A stretch of 64,000 nt of DNA from Sarcina sp. DSM 11001 (GCF_900101015.1 NZ_FNFZ01000022.1:1-64000), one strand, 5' to 3'; positions 1 through 9,520 are shown, counted from the stretch's first letter. Notes: a model not told the origin generated them from the letters alone. A program made the numbers and translations.

Positions 1-2
1 CT

Positions 3-86
3 TTTGCGCCTCTTTATCCGCCGGAGATATATGATATGGACGATGAATTATTCCTTCCGTTTCCAGAAACAGATGGTACCGAATAG
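3..86 (+). CDS. C-terminal tail of an unidentified protein (partial)
   Basis: An open frame enters from the left edge and ends at a TAG at 84-86, giving a 27-residue acidic tail that ends PFPETDGTE. No start is visible and no family can be recognised from so short a piece. It is supported only by being open, by its position upstream of a hairpin at 110-130, and by having the same direction as ruvA. It could be chance. Confidence 0.35.
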   Translation, partial: FAPLYPPEIYDMDDELFLPFPETDGTE

Positions 87-109
87 TAGAAGCCACGTCC
101 TGTATGGAC

Positions 110-130
110 AAGGGGTGTGTAACACCCCTT
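110..130 (+). terminator. Small perfect hairpin after the partial frame
   Basis: AAGGGGTGT pairs perfectly with ACACCCCTT around a 3-nt loop. There is no clear T-run behind it, so termination is only a possibility. Confidence 0.3.
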
Positions 131-156
131 AATCACCTGTTGGCACGGGAAGCGGG

Positions 157-240
157 CACGGTCAAGGAAGATCCTGTGTTTTATGCTCACGCCCCGATTT
201 TGGGGGCGGGAGGGATAAATCACAGGATGTCCTTGACTGT
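157..240. repeat. 84-bp long imperfect inverted repeat
   Basis: The outer arms CACGGTCAAGGA and TCCTTGACTGTG, continued by GATCCTGTG and CACAGGAT, pair almost completely. An inner GCCCC/GGGGC stem with flanking TTTAT/ATAAA extends the fold, so nearly the whole 84 nt can form one hairpin. It sits in the 343-bp gap before ruvA. Its size and symmetry are more like a miniature palindromic element than a terminator, and no T-run follows. Confidence 0.55.
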
Positions 241-365
241 GTCAATGACCAGTGCCAGTGTTCAACCACATCTTGCAAAGACAGCTAAAAGAGCAGAGTG
301 GCGACAAATGGTTTGATCAGTTTAGTGACGAATCAACGTATCAGCAACAGCATATTTCAAACAAT

Positions 366-394
366 TTGCATTACTGTCCTTTTTGGGGTAAAAT
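366..394 (+). promoter_or_regulatory. Probable sigma-A promoter of the ruvAB operon
   Basis: TTGCAT (366-371) and TAAAAT (389-394) are separated by 17 bp and lie 36 bp upstream of the ruvA start, behind the inverted repeat at 157-240. Confidence 0.6.
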
Positions 395-429
395 AAAAAG
401 TCAATCTGTTAAATCACTGTGAGGAAACT

Positions 430-1065
430 ATGATCGCTTTTTTATCGGGAACTCTTGAATACCTCTCTGGCGATCTCGCTGTCATTGATGTCGGCGGGGT
501 GGGATATGAAGTCAATGTTTCGGCGGAAGTGTCTGGAAATCTGTCCTCGATCGGGACCGGGAATATTGTTAAGCTCTATACCTACATGTATGTCAGGGAG
601 GGGCAGATCGCCCTGTATGGTTTTTTGTCCCGCGGCGATCTGGCACTTTTTAAGCTGCTCATCACAGTGAGCGGGGTCGGTCCGAAGGGAGGACTGAGCC
701 TCCTTTCCGTGCTCTCGGCGGATGACCTCCGCTTTGCGATCGTGACAGGAGACGCAAAAATGATCTCCAGGGCGCCGGGTATCGGAAAAAAGACTGCAGA
801 ACGCCTGATCCTGGACCTGAAGGACAGGGTTTCTTCCGGTTTTGTGCCGGCAGCTGCCGATGGGGCAGGTCTGACCGGCTTGGCGGAAGGCCTGCAGCGG
901 GATGCTGCAGCCGGGGAGTCCCTGGCCGGTACGCCTGCATCGGAGGCGGTCGAAGCCCTTGTTGCCCTTGGATACCAGCGGGCGGAAGCTTCACGCGCTG
1001 TTAAAAAATGCGTCCAGAAGGAGGACACGGAGGCGCTGCTGCACGAGGCGCTGCGATATCTGTAA
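430..1065 (+). CDS. ruvA: Holliday junction branch migration protein RuvA
   Basis: 211 residues, the usual RuvA length. RuvA binds the four-way junction as a tetramer and loads the RuvB motor for branch migration during recombination repair. The N-terminal OB fold begins MIAFLSGTLEYLSGDLAVIDVGGVGYEV. The middle carries the helix-hairpin-helix signatures (TVSGVGPKGGLSLLS near residues 77-91 and APGIGKKTAERLILDLKD near 112-130). The C-terminal domain III that contacts RuvB has the typical VEALVALGY motif. The start is set by GAGGAAA just upstream of ATG 430. ruvB follows after 42 bp, so the pair is almost certainly one transcript from the promoter at 366-394. Confidence 0.97.
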   Translation: MIAFLSGTLEYLSGDLAVIDVGGVGYEVNVSAEVSGNLSSIGTGNIVKLYTYMYVREGQIALYGFLSRGDLALFKLLITVSGVGPKGGLSLLSVLSADDLRFAIVTGDAKMISRAPGIGKKTAERLILDLKDRVSSGFVPAAADGAGLTGLAEGLQRDAAAGESLAGTPASEAVEALVALGYQRAEASRAVKKCVQKEDTEALLHEALRYL

Positions 1066-1107
1066 AAATGATGTAAAACTACATGAAAACAGGATGGGGA
1101 TTCATCC

Positions 1108-2106
1108 ATGGAAAAAAGACTGATTGAGACAAGATTTACGGATGAGGACGCGAAGGTTGAGACATCTCTGCGGCCTAAGCGTCTTACAGAATACATAGGG
1201 CAGACAAGGATCAAAGAGAGCATGATGATCTCCATAGAGGCCGCGAAGCAGCGCGGGGAACCTCTGGACCACATCCTTTTTTACGGCCCTCCGGGATTAG
1301 GCAAGACCACGCTGGCGAATATCATCGCCAATGAGATGGGCGTCAATATCCGGGTCACCAGCGGACCCGCGATCGAGAGGCCCGGGGAGATGGCCGCGGT
1401 CCTGAACGGGCTCGGAGAGGGAGATATTCTTTTTGTCGATGAGATCCACAGGCTCAATAAACAGGTCGAGGAGGTCCTTTATCCTGCAATGGAGGACTTC
1501 GCGATCGATATCCTGATCGGAAAAGGGCAGGAGATGAGGTCGATCCGTCTCAGGATGCCAAAGTTTACTCTGATCGGGGCCACGACCAGGGCGGGACTTC
1601 TGTCGGCGCCTCTGCGCGACAGGTTCGGGGAGATCCACAGGCTGGAGTTTTATTCACCGGAAGAACTCAGGACCATTATAGAAAACTCAGCTAAAAAGCT
1701 TGATGTTTCCATTGCTCCGGAAGGAGCGCTGGAGCTGGCCCGCCGCAGCAGGGGAACACCCAGGCTGGCCAACCGTATCCTGAAACGGGTCCGGGATTTT
1801 GCCCAGGTCCGCTACGACGGAAAGATCACAAAGGAGGTCGCGGACACAGCTCTGGACCTGATGGAAGTGGACAAGATGGGACTTGACCGGGCGGACAGAC
1901 GATTTTTGACTACACTGATCTCGGCGTTCGACGGCGGACCGGCGGGGCTGGATACCCTGGCGGCGGCTATAGGAGAGGACGCGGGCACCATAGAGGACCT
2001 GATCGAACCCTATCTGCTGCAGAACGGCTTTATCAGCCGCACGCCCCGGGGCCGTATGGCGACAGCGAGGGCCTATGAACACTTGAGTGCAGCCGGGACC
2101 TTATAA
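1108..2106 (+). CDS. ruvB: Holliday junction ATP-dependent helicase RuvB
   Basis: 332 residues, full length. This AAA+ motor drives branch migration together with RuvA. The Walker A motif GPPGLGKTT is at residues 60-68, Walker B is in the LFVDEIHRL stretch, and the sensor/arginine-finger part is [18 protein letters not shown]. The C-terminal winged helix includes [12 protein letters not shown]. The gene follows ruvA closely and zapA lies 44 bp downstream, so all three may be co-transcribed. Confidence 0.97.
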   Translation: MEKRLIETRFTDEDAKVETSLRPKRLTEYIGQTRIKESMMISIEAAKQRGEPLDHILFYGPPGLGKTTLANIIANEMGVNIRVTSGPAIERPGEMAAVLNGLGEGDILFVDEIHRLNKQVEEVLYPAMEDFAIDILIGKGQEMRSIRLRMPKFTLIGATTRAGLLSAPLRDRFGEIHRLEFYSPEELRTIIENSAKKLDVSIAPEGALELARRSRGTPRLANRILKRVRDFAQVRYDGKITKEVADTALDLMEVDKMGLDRADRRFLTTLISAFDGGPAGLDTLAAAIGEDAGTIEDLIEPYLLQNGFISRTPRGRMATARAYEHLSAAGTL

Positions 2107-2150
2107 ACCGGATACACCGTAAACCTGACACATCCAATGGAGGACAGGCT

Positions 2151-2504
2151 ATGGCTTCAAAGAACGCGACCAAGGTGACTATTGGCGGAAAGACCTATAC
2201 ACTCAGCGGAAATGAGAGCGAAGAGTACCTGCAGGAGGTCGCTTCTTATCTCAATGGAAAGATCGCCCAGCTCAAAAGCGATGAGGAGTACCGCAATGTG
2301 CCCTTTGAGATGCGAGGCGTCCTGCTGCAGCTCAATCTTGCGGATGATTATTTTAAATCAAAAAACGAGATCCGCAGGCTCCAGAAGCTTCTGGAGGAAA
2401 GAGAACAGGATCTGGCGGACCTCAAGCATGAGCTGGTAGCCACACAGATGAAGCTGGAATCCGCTTCACGAACTCAGCAGGCTCAGAAAAGAGAAACTAC
2501 ATGA
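2151..2504 (+). CDS. zapA: Cell division protein ZapA
   Basis: 117 residues. ZapA binds and bundles FtsZ filaments at the division site. The N-terminal globular part (KVTIGGKTYTLSGNESEEYLQEVASYLNGKI) is typical of the family, and the C-terminal half is a long charged coiled coil (about residues 60-115). GGAGGACAGGCT precedes the ATG. The last codons overlap the start of the next gene by 4 bp (ATGA), so the U32 peptidase gene is probably translationally coupled to it, an arrangement commonly seen in clostridia. Confidence 0.9.
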   Translation: MASKNATKVTIGGKTYTLSGNESEEYLQEVASYLNGKIAQLKSDEEYRNVPFEMRGVLLQLNLADDYFKSKNEIRRLQKLLEEREQDLADLKHELVATQMKLESASRTQQAQKRETT

Positions 2505-4966
2505 ACAGACTTTTTCCCTATAAAGCAGAGCTTCTTGCGCCAGCCGGGAGCAGAGAAGCCTTCATCGGAGCGGTGAGCGCCGGGGCGGACGCTGTCTACC
2601 TGGCTGGCCAGCGCTTCGGGGCCCGGGCATATGCGGATAATTTTTCCACCCAGGAGCTTCTGGAGGCGCTCGAGGAAGCCCATCTTCTGGGCAGGAAGAT
2701 CTACCTGACAGCCAATGTGCTGACCAGAGAGAAGGAGCTGCCCGAGCTGGTGGAGTTCGTCCATCTTTTGTATGAAAAGGGACTGGACGGCGTGATCGTC
2801 CAGGACATCGGTGTCCTGGAGGCCCTCCATGAAGCATGTCCCGGTCTGCCGCTCCACGCGAGCACACAGCTCTCCGTCACATCGGCTGAAGCAGTCCAAT
2901 ACCTGAGAAAATTCGGGATCCGGCGGGTCGTCCCTGCCAGAGAGCTCTCTCTGGAGGAGATCAATACGCTGCGCAGGGAGGACGGAGAAATGGTTCGCGG
3001 GAACCCGGCAATGGAGCCGATCGAGATTGAGGCCTTTATCCACGGCGCCATGTGCTACTCCTATTCCGGCCGCTGTCTGATGTCGAGCTTTCTCGGAGGC
3101 AGGAGCGGAAACAGGGGCCGCTGTGCCGGAACGTGCCGCCTTCCCTACAGGATCCTTGACGAAAAAGGCCGCCCGGCGGGGAAGGACAGTGCTTTGAAGG
3201 AATATTATCCGCTGTCCATGAAGGATATGTGCGTCCTGTCAATCCTTCCCGAGCTGATCGATGCCGGGATCCATTCTTTTAAGATCGAAGGCAGAATGAA
3301 AAAACCGGTCTATGCCGCAGGGGTCACAGCCATTTACCGCAAGTATATCGACCGGTGCTATGCCTGGATGGAAGCGGGAAGACCCGGGCCCTGGCAGGTG
3401 GAAGGGGAAGACCTGGAGAAGCTGCGCTCCCTCTATATCCGCACGGATCTCGGGACGGGGTATTATCATCAGAGAAACGGCAGAGAACTCGTTACGATCG
3501 GGAAACCCGGCTATGCCGGGACGGACGCCGCTCTGGAGGAGGAGATCCGCAGATCTTTTCTGACCGGCCTTCCCTCTATAGAGGTCAAGGGAAAAGCTTC
3601 TTTCAGAACCGGTGAACCAGCCGCACTCGAAGTGAGAGCAGGACAGGTGCGGGCAAAAGCTATGGGAGCAGTCGTCCAGCCGGCCCGCGGCCGTCCCCTC
3701 GACAGGGAAGAGCTGGAGGCCAGGCTTCGAAAGACCAAGAACACCCTCTTCACCTTTGGGGATCTGGACGTGACAGCGGATGACAGCGTATTCCTGCCGG
3801 TGAGCGCCATCAATGCTCTCAGGAGAGAGGCTCTGAGCCTTCTTCAGGAACGGCTGACCGACGGCTGCAGAAAAAATGCAAAGTCTGTCGGGACAAGTCA
3901 GCCGAATCCCCCTGCTGAAGGAAAAACAGAACAAAACACCGGGACAAGTCCGGCCGATCCTGTTGCCGGAGAAAAAAATCCCGGAGAAATAGCACTGCAG
4001 AAGGAGCAGCGGCAGGAATTGTGGGCGCTCGTGTCTACACGGGCGCAGATGAAAGCCGCGGCTGCGGCAGGCTGCAGCTGCGTCATTCTGGACGGGAGTT
4101 TCTTGCCTCCGGTCTCTCCGGAGGGCCTTTTTTCTATGGGGGAGGACCTGCCCGGGTATGATCAGAGATTGTATGAAAAAAAGGACTACGGGCAGCATGT
4201 TTTTCCGGAAAAGACACAAAGAGGAAACAATTATCCCTTAAAATCGACCGAAATTCGGTGGATCTGTGCCCTTCCGCCTGTTTTTCGCGTCTCTGAGAGA
4301 GAGAGTATACGCAGCGTTATCCTGAATGCAGCCGGAAACGGCTTCAGCGGGATCCTGGTGAGGACCTTTGAGGAGCTGCAGCTCGCCCTGCAGTCGGGAT
4401 ATGAAGGTGAGATCATTGCCGATGCATCTCTCTATGCCTGGAACCGGCTTTCCATGGAAGCCCTGGCGGGAGACTGCAGCGGAATCGTCTGTTCCCTCGA
4501 GCTGGAACAGCGGGCGGTCCTGGAGGCGGCAGGAGAGATGGATAAAATGATCCTGCCGGTCTACGGGAGGATCCCCATGATGGAGACTGCGGGCTGTGTG
4601 CGAAAGACACAGAATCTCTGTTCGGGACAGGAAGGTTTCTGGTATCTGGAAGACCGCATGGGGAAACACCTCCCCGTGAGGTGCCGCTGCGGAAACTGTT
4701 CCAATACCATCTATAACGCAGTTCCTCTTTCCCTCCATCAGTTTGCGGATTCCGGGCTTTTCAGGAAAACGGGAAAAAAACTCTGCATGTTCACGATCGA
4801 AGGCGGAGATGAGACCAGGCAGATCCTTCAATACTTTGCGGAGCTGACCGGCTCTCCCGGGAAACAAAAAAGGCAGGGAAAGAAGAGACCGGGGAGAACG
4901 GGACAGATCTCTCTTCCTCCCTTCAGAGACTTTACTAACGGACATTACAAGACCGGGGCGCTGTAG
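2501..4966 (+). CDS. U32 family peptidase
   Basis: 821 residues. The first ~330 residues match the U32 (collagenase-like) family: an N-terminal ELLAPAGSREAFIGAVSAGADAVYL stretch, then HGAMCYSYSGRC, then a cysteine pair near RGRCAGTCRLPYR, and the family stretch FKIEGRMK. Relatives are annotated as peptidases, but close homologues (TrhP, RlhA) act in RNA hydroxylation, so proteolysis should not be assumed. The region after residue 440 is a second domain found in the long clostridial members; a low-complexity linker rich in Glu, Pro and Lys (about residues 450-500) joins the two. The start overlaps zapA by 4 bp. The stop codon lies inside a tandem duplication (4961-4993). Confidence 0.85.
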   Translation: MNRLFPYKAELLAPAGSREAFIGAVSAGADAVYLAGQRFGARAYADNFSTQELLEALEEAHLLGRKIYLTANVLTREKELPELVEFVHLLYEKGLDGVIVQDIGVLEALHEACPGLPLHASTQLSVTSAEAVQYLRKFGIRRVVPARELSLEEINTLRREDGEMVRGNPAMEPIEIEAFIHGAMCYSYSGRCLMSSFLGGRSGNRGRCAGTCRLPYRILDEKGRPAGKDSALKEYYPLSMKDMCVLSILPELIDAGIHSFKIEGRMKKPVYAAGVTAIYRKYIDRCYAWMEAGRPGPWQVEGEDLEKLRSLYIRTDLGTGYYHQRNGRELVTIGKPGYAGTDAALEEEIRRSFLTGLPSIEVKGKASFRTGEPAALEVRAGQVRAKAMGAVVQPARGRPLDREELEARLRKTKNTLFTFGDLDVTADDSVFLPVSAINALRREALSLLQERLTDGCRKNAKSVGTSQPNPPAEGKTEQNTGTSPADPVAGEKNPGEIALQKEQRQELWALVSTRAQMKAAAAAGCSCVILDGSFLPPVSPEGLFSMGEDLPGYDQRLYEKKDYGQHVFPEKTQRGNNYPLKSTEIRWICALPPVFRVSERESIRSVILNAAGNGFSGILVRTFEELQLALQSGYEGEIIADASLYAWNRLSMEALAGDCSGIVCSLELEQRAVLEAAGEMDKMILPVYGRIPMMETAGCVRKTQNLCSGQEGFWYLEDRMGKHLPVRCRCGNCSNTIYNAVPLSLHQFADSGLFRKTGKKLCMFTIEGGDETRQILQYFAELTGSPGKQKRQGKKRPGRTGQISLPPFRDFTNGHYKTGAL

Positions 4967-4993
4967 GGGATTATAACTGTAGGGGATTATAAA
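4961..4993 (+). repeat. Two tandem copies of CTGTAGGGGATTATAA
   Basis: The 16-mer occurs at 4961-4976 and 4978-4993. The first copy contains the stop codon of the U32 gene, so the duplication has captured the end of the reading frame. It lies 32 bp before the next start codon. Confidence 0.8.
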
Positions 4994-5025
4994 ATGATCT
5001 GTGGCAGCGCGGAGGCTTTTCAATT

Positions 5026-6624
5026 ATGAGTGTTTTCAATGCTTACGTCATTTCACTTTCAAAATATGTGAATACCGGGATCGTGGCGGTTTTTACGATT
5101 CTCGCCTGGCTGGGAGTCGATGTTGATTCGGAGAGAGTCAGGCATACGATCAGCATCTTTCAGAAGCTGTTATTGACTGCTTTTTTGATCAACGCTAATA
5201 TGACGATCGCATGGGTCGTCCGCGGACGAAACGGGCGCCTCATCTGCCTCCTCTGTGCCATGGAGATCCTCTTTATGCTCGCTTTCATGGTGCTGTACAG
5301 GATCGTCCATGAGAGAGCGAACATGCTTTTTTTCAACAATCTATGCATGCTGCTTTCCATTGGCTTCGTCATGATCTCCAGGATCGCCTATTACGGATCC
5401 TGGGATGAAATCGCCTACAAGGCAAATGAACCGATCAAGCAGTTTGTGATGGCCGCGGCGGGACTTATGGCTATGCTCATTATCCCGTTTTTCAGGAGAT
5501 TCTTTGATTCTCTGCGTCATCTGTGGCTTTTGTTTGCCGTTGTTGGAATTGTGATGCTGGGAGGCGTCCTTCTGCTGGGCGGCCTGACCTACGGAGCCAA
5601 TATCACCTTTACGATTGCCGGTTTAACCTTTCAGCCGTCGGAATTTGTCAAGATCCTGTATCTTCTCATGCTGGCAGGGATACTGAGCACGGAAGTGACT
5701 ATGGAAAAAGCTGTCTGCGCAACGATCCTTTCGCTCATCCATGTCGGCATCCTGGTCCTGTCTACGGATCTTGGCAGCGCGCTCATCTTTTTTATCGTAT
5801 TTTTGATGATGCTCTTTCTTGCCACTGGCCGCTGGCGGGTGATCGCCGCCGGAGCGTTCCTGGGGGGAGTAGGCGCTTTGGTATTGTATTACCGTTTTGA
5901 ACATTTCAAGGAACGTGTTCTGATCTGGAGAGACCCCTTCATGAAGGAGATCATCGAGAACAAGGGATGGCAGATCGCCCAGTCCCTCTTTGCGATCAGC
6001 TACGGAGGACCCTGGGGAACAGGGCTCACACAGGGCTCACCTCACAGCATCCCCAAAGTGGAGACCGATGTCCTTTTTGCCGCGATCTGTGAGGAGATGG
6101 GACTGGTTTTTTCCGTCTGCCTCCTCCTGATCTGCCTCAACTGCTTTATCAGGATCATTATTCTTTCGGCGGGCTATTCAAACCGGTTTTTCCAGCTCTT
6201 TACCTATGGGGCGGCAGTCTGCTATATTTTCCAGACTTTTCTGACCGTAGGAGGCCAGACAAAATTCATTCCCCTGACCGGAGTGACGCTTCCGCTGGTC
6301 AGCTACGGCGGCAGCTCGATCCTGTCTACGCTGATCATGATGGGAATCGTGGAGATGATCTTTATCCTGCATAATGAAAGGACTGCTATATTTGAGGAGC
6401 GCTACGAGAGGGAGCACCCGCTGGATGGCGGCCTGACAGACCAGATGTACGACAGTGAAATAGTTCCGGACATGCCGGAGGATCCCGGTTATTACAGAGA
6501 GAATGGAACTCTGACCGGAATGTACTCCCGTGATATGCGGGAGGATCCTTATTATAGTGACAATGGGATGCCGGATAATTTTCCTGTGAACGGGATTTCG
6601 GAAGAAGGGATTTTTGATGACTGA
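5026..6624 (+). CDS. FtsW/RodA/SpoVE-family peptidoglycan polymerase
   Basis: 532 residues with about ten hydrophobic membrane segments. SEDS proteins polymerise lipid II into glycan strands together with a class B penicillin-binding protein. Family signatures include FQPSEFVKILYLLMLAG, the STDLGSALIFF stretch, VETDVLFAAICEEMGLV and, near the C-terminal membrane part, the GVTLPLVSYGGSS motif. The last ~80 residues are an acidic cytoplasmic tail rich in Asp, Glu, Tyr and Pro. GGAGG precedes ATG 5026. The transpeptidase gene follows 59 bp downstream, so the two very probably act as a SEDS/bPBP pair. I cannot tell from sequence whether elongation, division or sporulation is served. Confidence 0.9.
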   Translation: MSVFNAYVISLSKYVNTGIVAVFTILAWLGVDVDSERVRHTISIFQKLLLTAFLINANMTIAWVVRGRNGRLICLLCAMEILFMLAFMVLYRIVHERANMLFFNNLCMLLSIGFVMISRIAYYGSWDEIAYKANEPIKQFVMAAAGLMAMLIIPFFRRFFDSLRHLWLLFAVVGIVMLGGVLLLGGLTYGANITFTIAGLTFQPSEFVKILYLLMLAGILSTEVTMEKAVCATILSLIHVGILVLSTDLGSALIFFIVFLMMLFLATGRWRVIAAGAFLGGVGALVLYYRFEHFKERVLIWRDPFMKEIIENKGWQIAQSLFAISYGGPWGTGLTQGSPHSIPKVETDVLFAAICEEMGLVFSVCLLLICLNCFIRIIILSAGYSNRFFQLFTYGAAVCYIFQTFLTVGGQTKFIPLTGVTLPLVSYGGSSILSTLIMMGIVEMIFILHNERTAIFEERYEREHPLDGGLTDQMYDSEIVPDMPEDPGYYRENGTLTGMYSRDMREDPYYSDNGMPDNFPVNGISEEGIFDD

Positions 6625-6683
6625 TCACTTGTACACGCCTCTCTGGAGCGTATGTACAACAGAAATCAGACGGAGTTTAGACT

Positions 6684-8252
6684 ATGTTGAAGAAAAAAGC
6701 ACAGGATCCGGTTGAGAGCGGTGTCAGAGTTCCGGATACTTCCAATACAGGCCGGAACGACGCGCAGACAGGGGAAGTGCATGTGGAGAGCTTCAGAACG
6801 AGAGCGCGGCACCAGATCCAGTTTACTGCGGTGGCGTTTATTCTCCTGTTTGCCATTATGTCTGTTTCTTTCTGCAGGTATGCAGTCGTGAACAAAAGAG
6901 AATTGTTTGGCAATGGTTACAACAAGAGGTTCCAACTGCTGGAGAAAAGAAACCGCAGAGGGAGTGTCATTTCCGGAGACGGTGAGACGCTGGCTTATTC
7001 CGACGATAACAATGACCGCTATTACCCTTTCGGGGAAGATTTCTGCCATACTGTGGGCTTTTATATAAATGGCGGCGGCGGGATCGAAAAGTTCTTTGAA
7101 TATGAAATGCTCTCCTCGGACATTTCCTTTAAGAGCAGGATCAAATACGATGAAGAATTCTCCCTGTATCCTGGAAATAATGTCTATGTGACGCTGAACA
7201 CAAAGCTGCAGCAGTATGCCTGTGAAGCACTGCGCGCAGGGGATTACAGAGGAGCTGTCGTGATCACAGAGCCCTCCACAGGAAGGATCCTGGCCATGGT
7301 TTCCCTGCCGGGTTTTGAACCGTCGGAGCTGGAGGGGACCTGGGAGTATCTGCGCACAGATGAGAACAGGGCACCGCTTGTAAACCGCGCCGCCCAGGGA
7401 ATCTATCCTCCCGGTTCGACCTTCAAGATCGTTGACTGCATTGAACTGCTTCAGGAGGATCCCGATGCACTGGATACTTTCTCCTATAGCTGTGACGACG
7501 GAACCTATACCTTTAATGATGAGAGCATCCACTGCTTTGATTATCAGCACCATGGTGACCAGGACCTGGCCGCAGCTTTTGCCAATTCCTGCAACAGCGC
7601 CTTCGCGGAACTGGTTACGCAGAAGCTTGATGAAAACCGGTTCAGGAGCACTCTCAAAAAGCTGATGTTTGACAAGTCCCTGCCCTATGATATGCCTTAT
7701 TCCGAGAGCCATTCCCAGCTTCTGGAGAAAGGGGAGATCAGCACCCACAACCTGATGCAGGTCGCGATCGGACAGGGGACTACTGGCGTCTCTCCCCTTC
7801 ATATGAACATGCTCACTATGGCCGTCGCCAACGACGGCGTGCTGATGCGCCCCTATATGATCGACAGCGTGCGCTCAGCCGAAGAGGATGTTCTGAAAAA
7901 ATACAGCCCCAGGCAGGCGGCGACGCTCTTTGACAGCAATGTGGCAAAGAGCCTGCGCTCCCTGATGTGGGGGGTCACGCATATTGACAGCGAGAACGGC
8001 ATTTACGGAACAGCCAGTGAATTTAATTATTCCCAGAACTATATCGCTTTCGGCAAGACCGGAACAGCGGAGTTCGGGGATGGAGAGGACTCCCACGGAT
8101 GGTTCACCGGCTTTACTGTGGATGCCGACGATGGAGAAGAGGGAAAACCGGACCTGTGCATCACTGTGCTGGTTGAAAACAGCGGCGCGGGCAGCGATAA
8201 AGCGGTTCCGATCGCCAGGCAGATCCTGGACAGATGGTATGAAGAATATTGA
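6684..8252 (+). CDS. Class B penicillin-binding protein (peptidoglycan transpeptidase)
   Basis: 522 residues. One N-terminal membrane anchor (about residues 50-70) is followed by a short dimerisation part and a transpeptidase domain. Active-site motifs are all present: S245-T-F-K248, S302-C-N304 and K458-T-G-T461. No PASTA domain is present, which resembles PbpA-type partners of FtsW-like proteins. It crosslinks peptidoglycan outside the membrane and is paired with the SEDS gene upstream. The N-terminal cytoplasmic tail of about 45 residues is longer than in many relatives. Confidence 0.92.
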   Translation: MLKKKAQDPVESGVRVPDTSNTGRNDAQTGEVHVESFRTRARHQIQFTAVAFILLFAIMSVSFCRYAVVNKRELFGNGYNKRFQLLEKRNRRGSVISGDGETLAYSDDNNDRYYPFGEDFCHTVGFYINGGGGIEKFFEYEMLSSDISFKSRIKYDEEFSLYPGNNVYVTLNTKLQQYACEALRAGDYRGAVVITEPSTGRILAMVSLPGFEPSELEGTWEYLRTDENRAPLVNRAAQGIYPPGSTFKIVDCIELLQEDPDALDTFSYSCDDGTYTFNDESIHCFDYQHHGDQDLAAAFANSCNSAFAELVTQKLDENRFRSTLKKLMFDKSLPYDMPYSESHSQLLEKGEISTHNLMQVAIGQGTTGVSPLHMNMLTMAVANDGVLMRPYMIDSVRSAEEDVLKKYSPRQAATLFDSNVAKSLRSLMWGVTHIDSENGIYGTASEFNYSQNYIAFGKTGTAEFGDGEDSHGWFTGFTVDADDGEEGKPDLCITVLVENSGAGSDKAVPIARQILDRWYEEY

Positions 8253-8368
8253 TACTTTTTGCTTGCATGACAATCCGGTATGTGATAGTATTCTAATGTT
8301 TGGGATTTGACACAGCTAAACAGCTGGCGGAACCTGCAGCTGATCGACAAGCTGAATGACAGAAGATG

Positions 8369-8432
8369 GCATAAGATATTAATAGCATAAGATATCAATA
8401 GCATAAGATGTCATTGGCATAAGATATCATAA
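8369..8432 (+). repeat. Four tandem 16-bp units with a GATATC core
   Basis: Units at 8369, 8385, 8401 and 8417 read GCATAAGATATTAATA, GCATAAGATATCAATA, GCATAAGATGTCATTG and GCATAAGATATCATAA. The register is exact. They lie about 90 bp before secG in an otherwise gene-free gap of 271 bp. Confidence 0.85.
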
Positions 8433-8523
8433 AAAAGTTTCCGGAGCCGCCGCACCCGGCAGGGGAGTGAGGGAGCAGGACTGGAAACATGAAAAAAGCA
8501 TGGAAATCTGAAAGGACTTGAAA

Positions 8524-8763
8524 ATGACTATTCTTCGTATTGTGCTGACAGTTATCATGATCATCATCAGCATCATCATGACAGTGATCATCCTGATGCA
8601 GGAGGGCAAGAACCAGGGCCTCGGCGCTCTCGCCGGACAGAATGACACTTACTGGGGAAAGAATAAGGGCAGATCCATGGAAGGCTTCCTGTCCAGATTT
8701 ACAGCCGGTCTTGTAGTGGCCTTCTTTGTTCTCGCTGTCCTCCTCAATATGCATCTGTTCTGA
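8524..8763 (+). CDS. secG: Preprotein translocase subunit SecG
   Basis: 79 residues from ATG 8524. SecG is the small membrane subunit of the SecYEG channel. Two membrane segments (about residues 2-22 and 55-77) flank the conserved loop LMQEGKNQGLGALAGQNDTYWGKNKGRSMEG. A TTG at 8518 is in frame but sits too close to the AAAGGA ribosome site at 8510-8515; spacing favours the ATG. In many Firmicutes rnr (RNase R) lies between secG and smpB, but here only 237 bp with a terminator separates them. Confidence 0.92.
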   Translation: MTILRIVLTVIMIIISIIMTVIILMQEGKNQGLGALAGQNDTYWGKNKGRSMEGFLSRFTAGLVVAFFVLAVLLNMHLF

Positions 8764-8904
8764 TCATCCGGTTCCGCCTGCCTGGTCCGGACTGGTCGCA
8801 ATAACTGGATCGTCTCCCGCGGAAACAGGGAGCCGGGCAAGACAGACAGGGTATAGTGTTTCCGGCACATCAGCTGTCTGACAGCGGAATGAATGGGATA
8901 GCTG

Positions 8905-8930
8905 CGGCACCCTGAAAGGGTGCCGTTTTG
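8905..8930 (+). terminator. Intrinsic terminator after secG
   Basis: CGGCACCCT pairs perfectly with AGGGTGCCG around a GAA loop and is followed by TTTTG. It separates secG from smpB. Confidence 0.8.
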
Positions 8931-9000
8931 TCATCTTAACCGGCAGCAGGAGCGCGCTGCTTTTCACTTTCAGCCGGGCGGGGTGCGCGGAGGTTTAAAC

Positions 9001-9471
9001 ATGGCAGACAAGAATGCGATAAAACTCGTTGCCAACAACAAAAAGGCCTATCACGATTACTTCATTGAAGAAAAATATGAGTGCGGCATAGAACTGTTCG
9101 GGACGGAAGTAAAATCGATCCGCATGGGCAAATGCAGCATTAAGGAGGCTTATGTCGCAGTATCAGGCGGCCAGGCCTTTATTGAAGGCATGAACATAAG
9201 TCCTTATGAGAAGGGGAATATTTTTAACAGGGAACCCCTCAGACGCCGCCGGCTTCTCCTGCACAAAAAGGAGATCCTTCGTCTCCAGGGACAGGTACAG
9301 ACCAAAGGATACACGATCATGCCTCTCCAGGTCTATTTTAAAAAGGGACTTGTCAAAATTGAGATCGGTCTGGCCCGCGGCAAAAAGCTCTATGACAAAC
9401 GGGATGACCTGCGCAAAAAAGCTGTGCGCCGCGAAGCGGAACGGGAATACAGGAATGAACTGAAGATCTGA
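9001..9471 (+). CDS. smpB: SsrA-binding protein SmpB
   Basis: 156 residues, normal length. SmpB brings tmRNA to stalled ribosomes in trans-translation. Conserved stretches are KAYHDYFIEEKYECGIELFGTEVKSIR, FIEGMNISPYEKGN and the basic tail LARGKKLYDKRDDLRKK. GCGGAGG about 10 bp before ATG 9001 sets the start; an in-frame upstream extension exists but overlaps the secG terminator. No tmRNA gene is visible in the following 200 bp. Confidence 0.96.
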   Translation: MADKNAIKLVANNKKAYHDYFIEEKYECGIELFGTEVKSIRMGKCSIKEAYVAVSGGQAFIEGMNISPYEKGNIFNREPLRRRRLLLHKKEILRLQGQVQTKGYTIMPLQVYFKKGLVKIEIGLARGKKLYDKRDDLRKKAVRREAEREYRNELKI

Positions 9472-9520
9472 TTCCGGACTGCTGTATGTCTCCGGCATAA
9501 TGCCTTCAGTGTCTTTAAAT

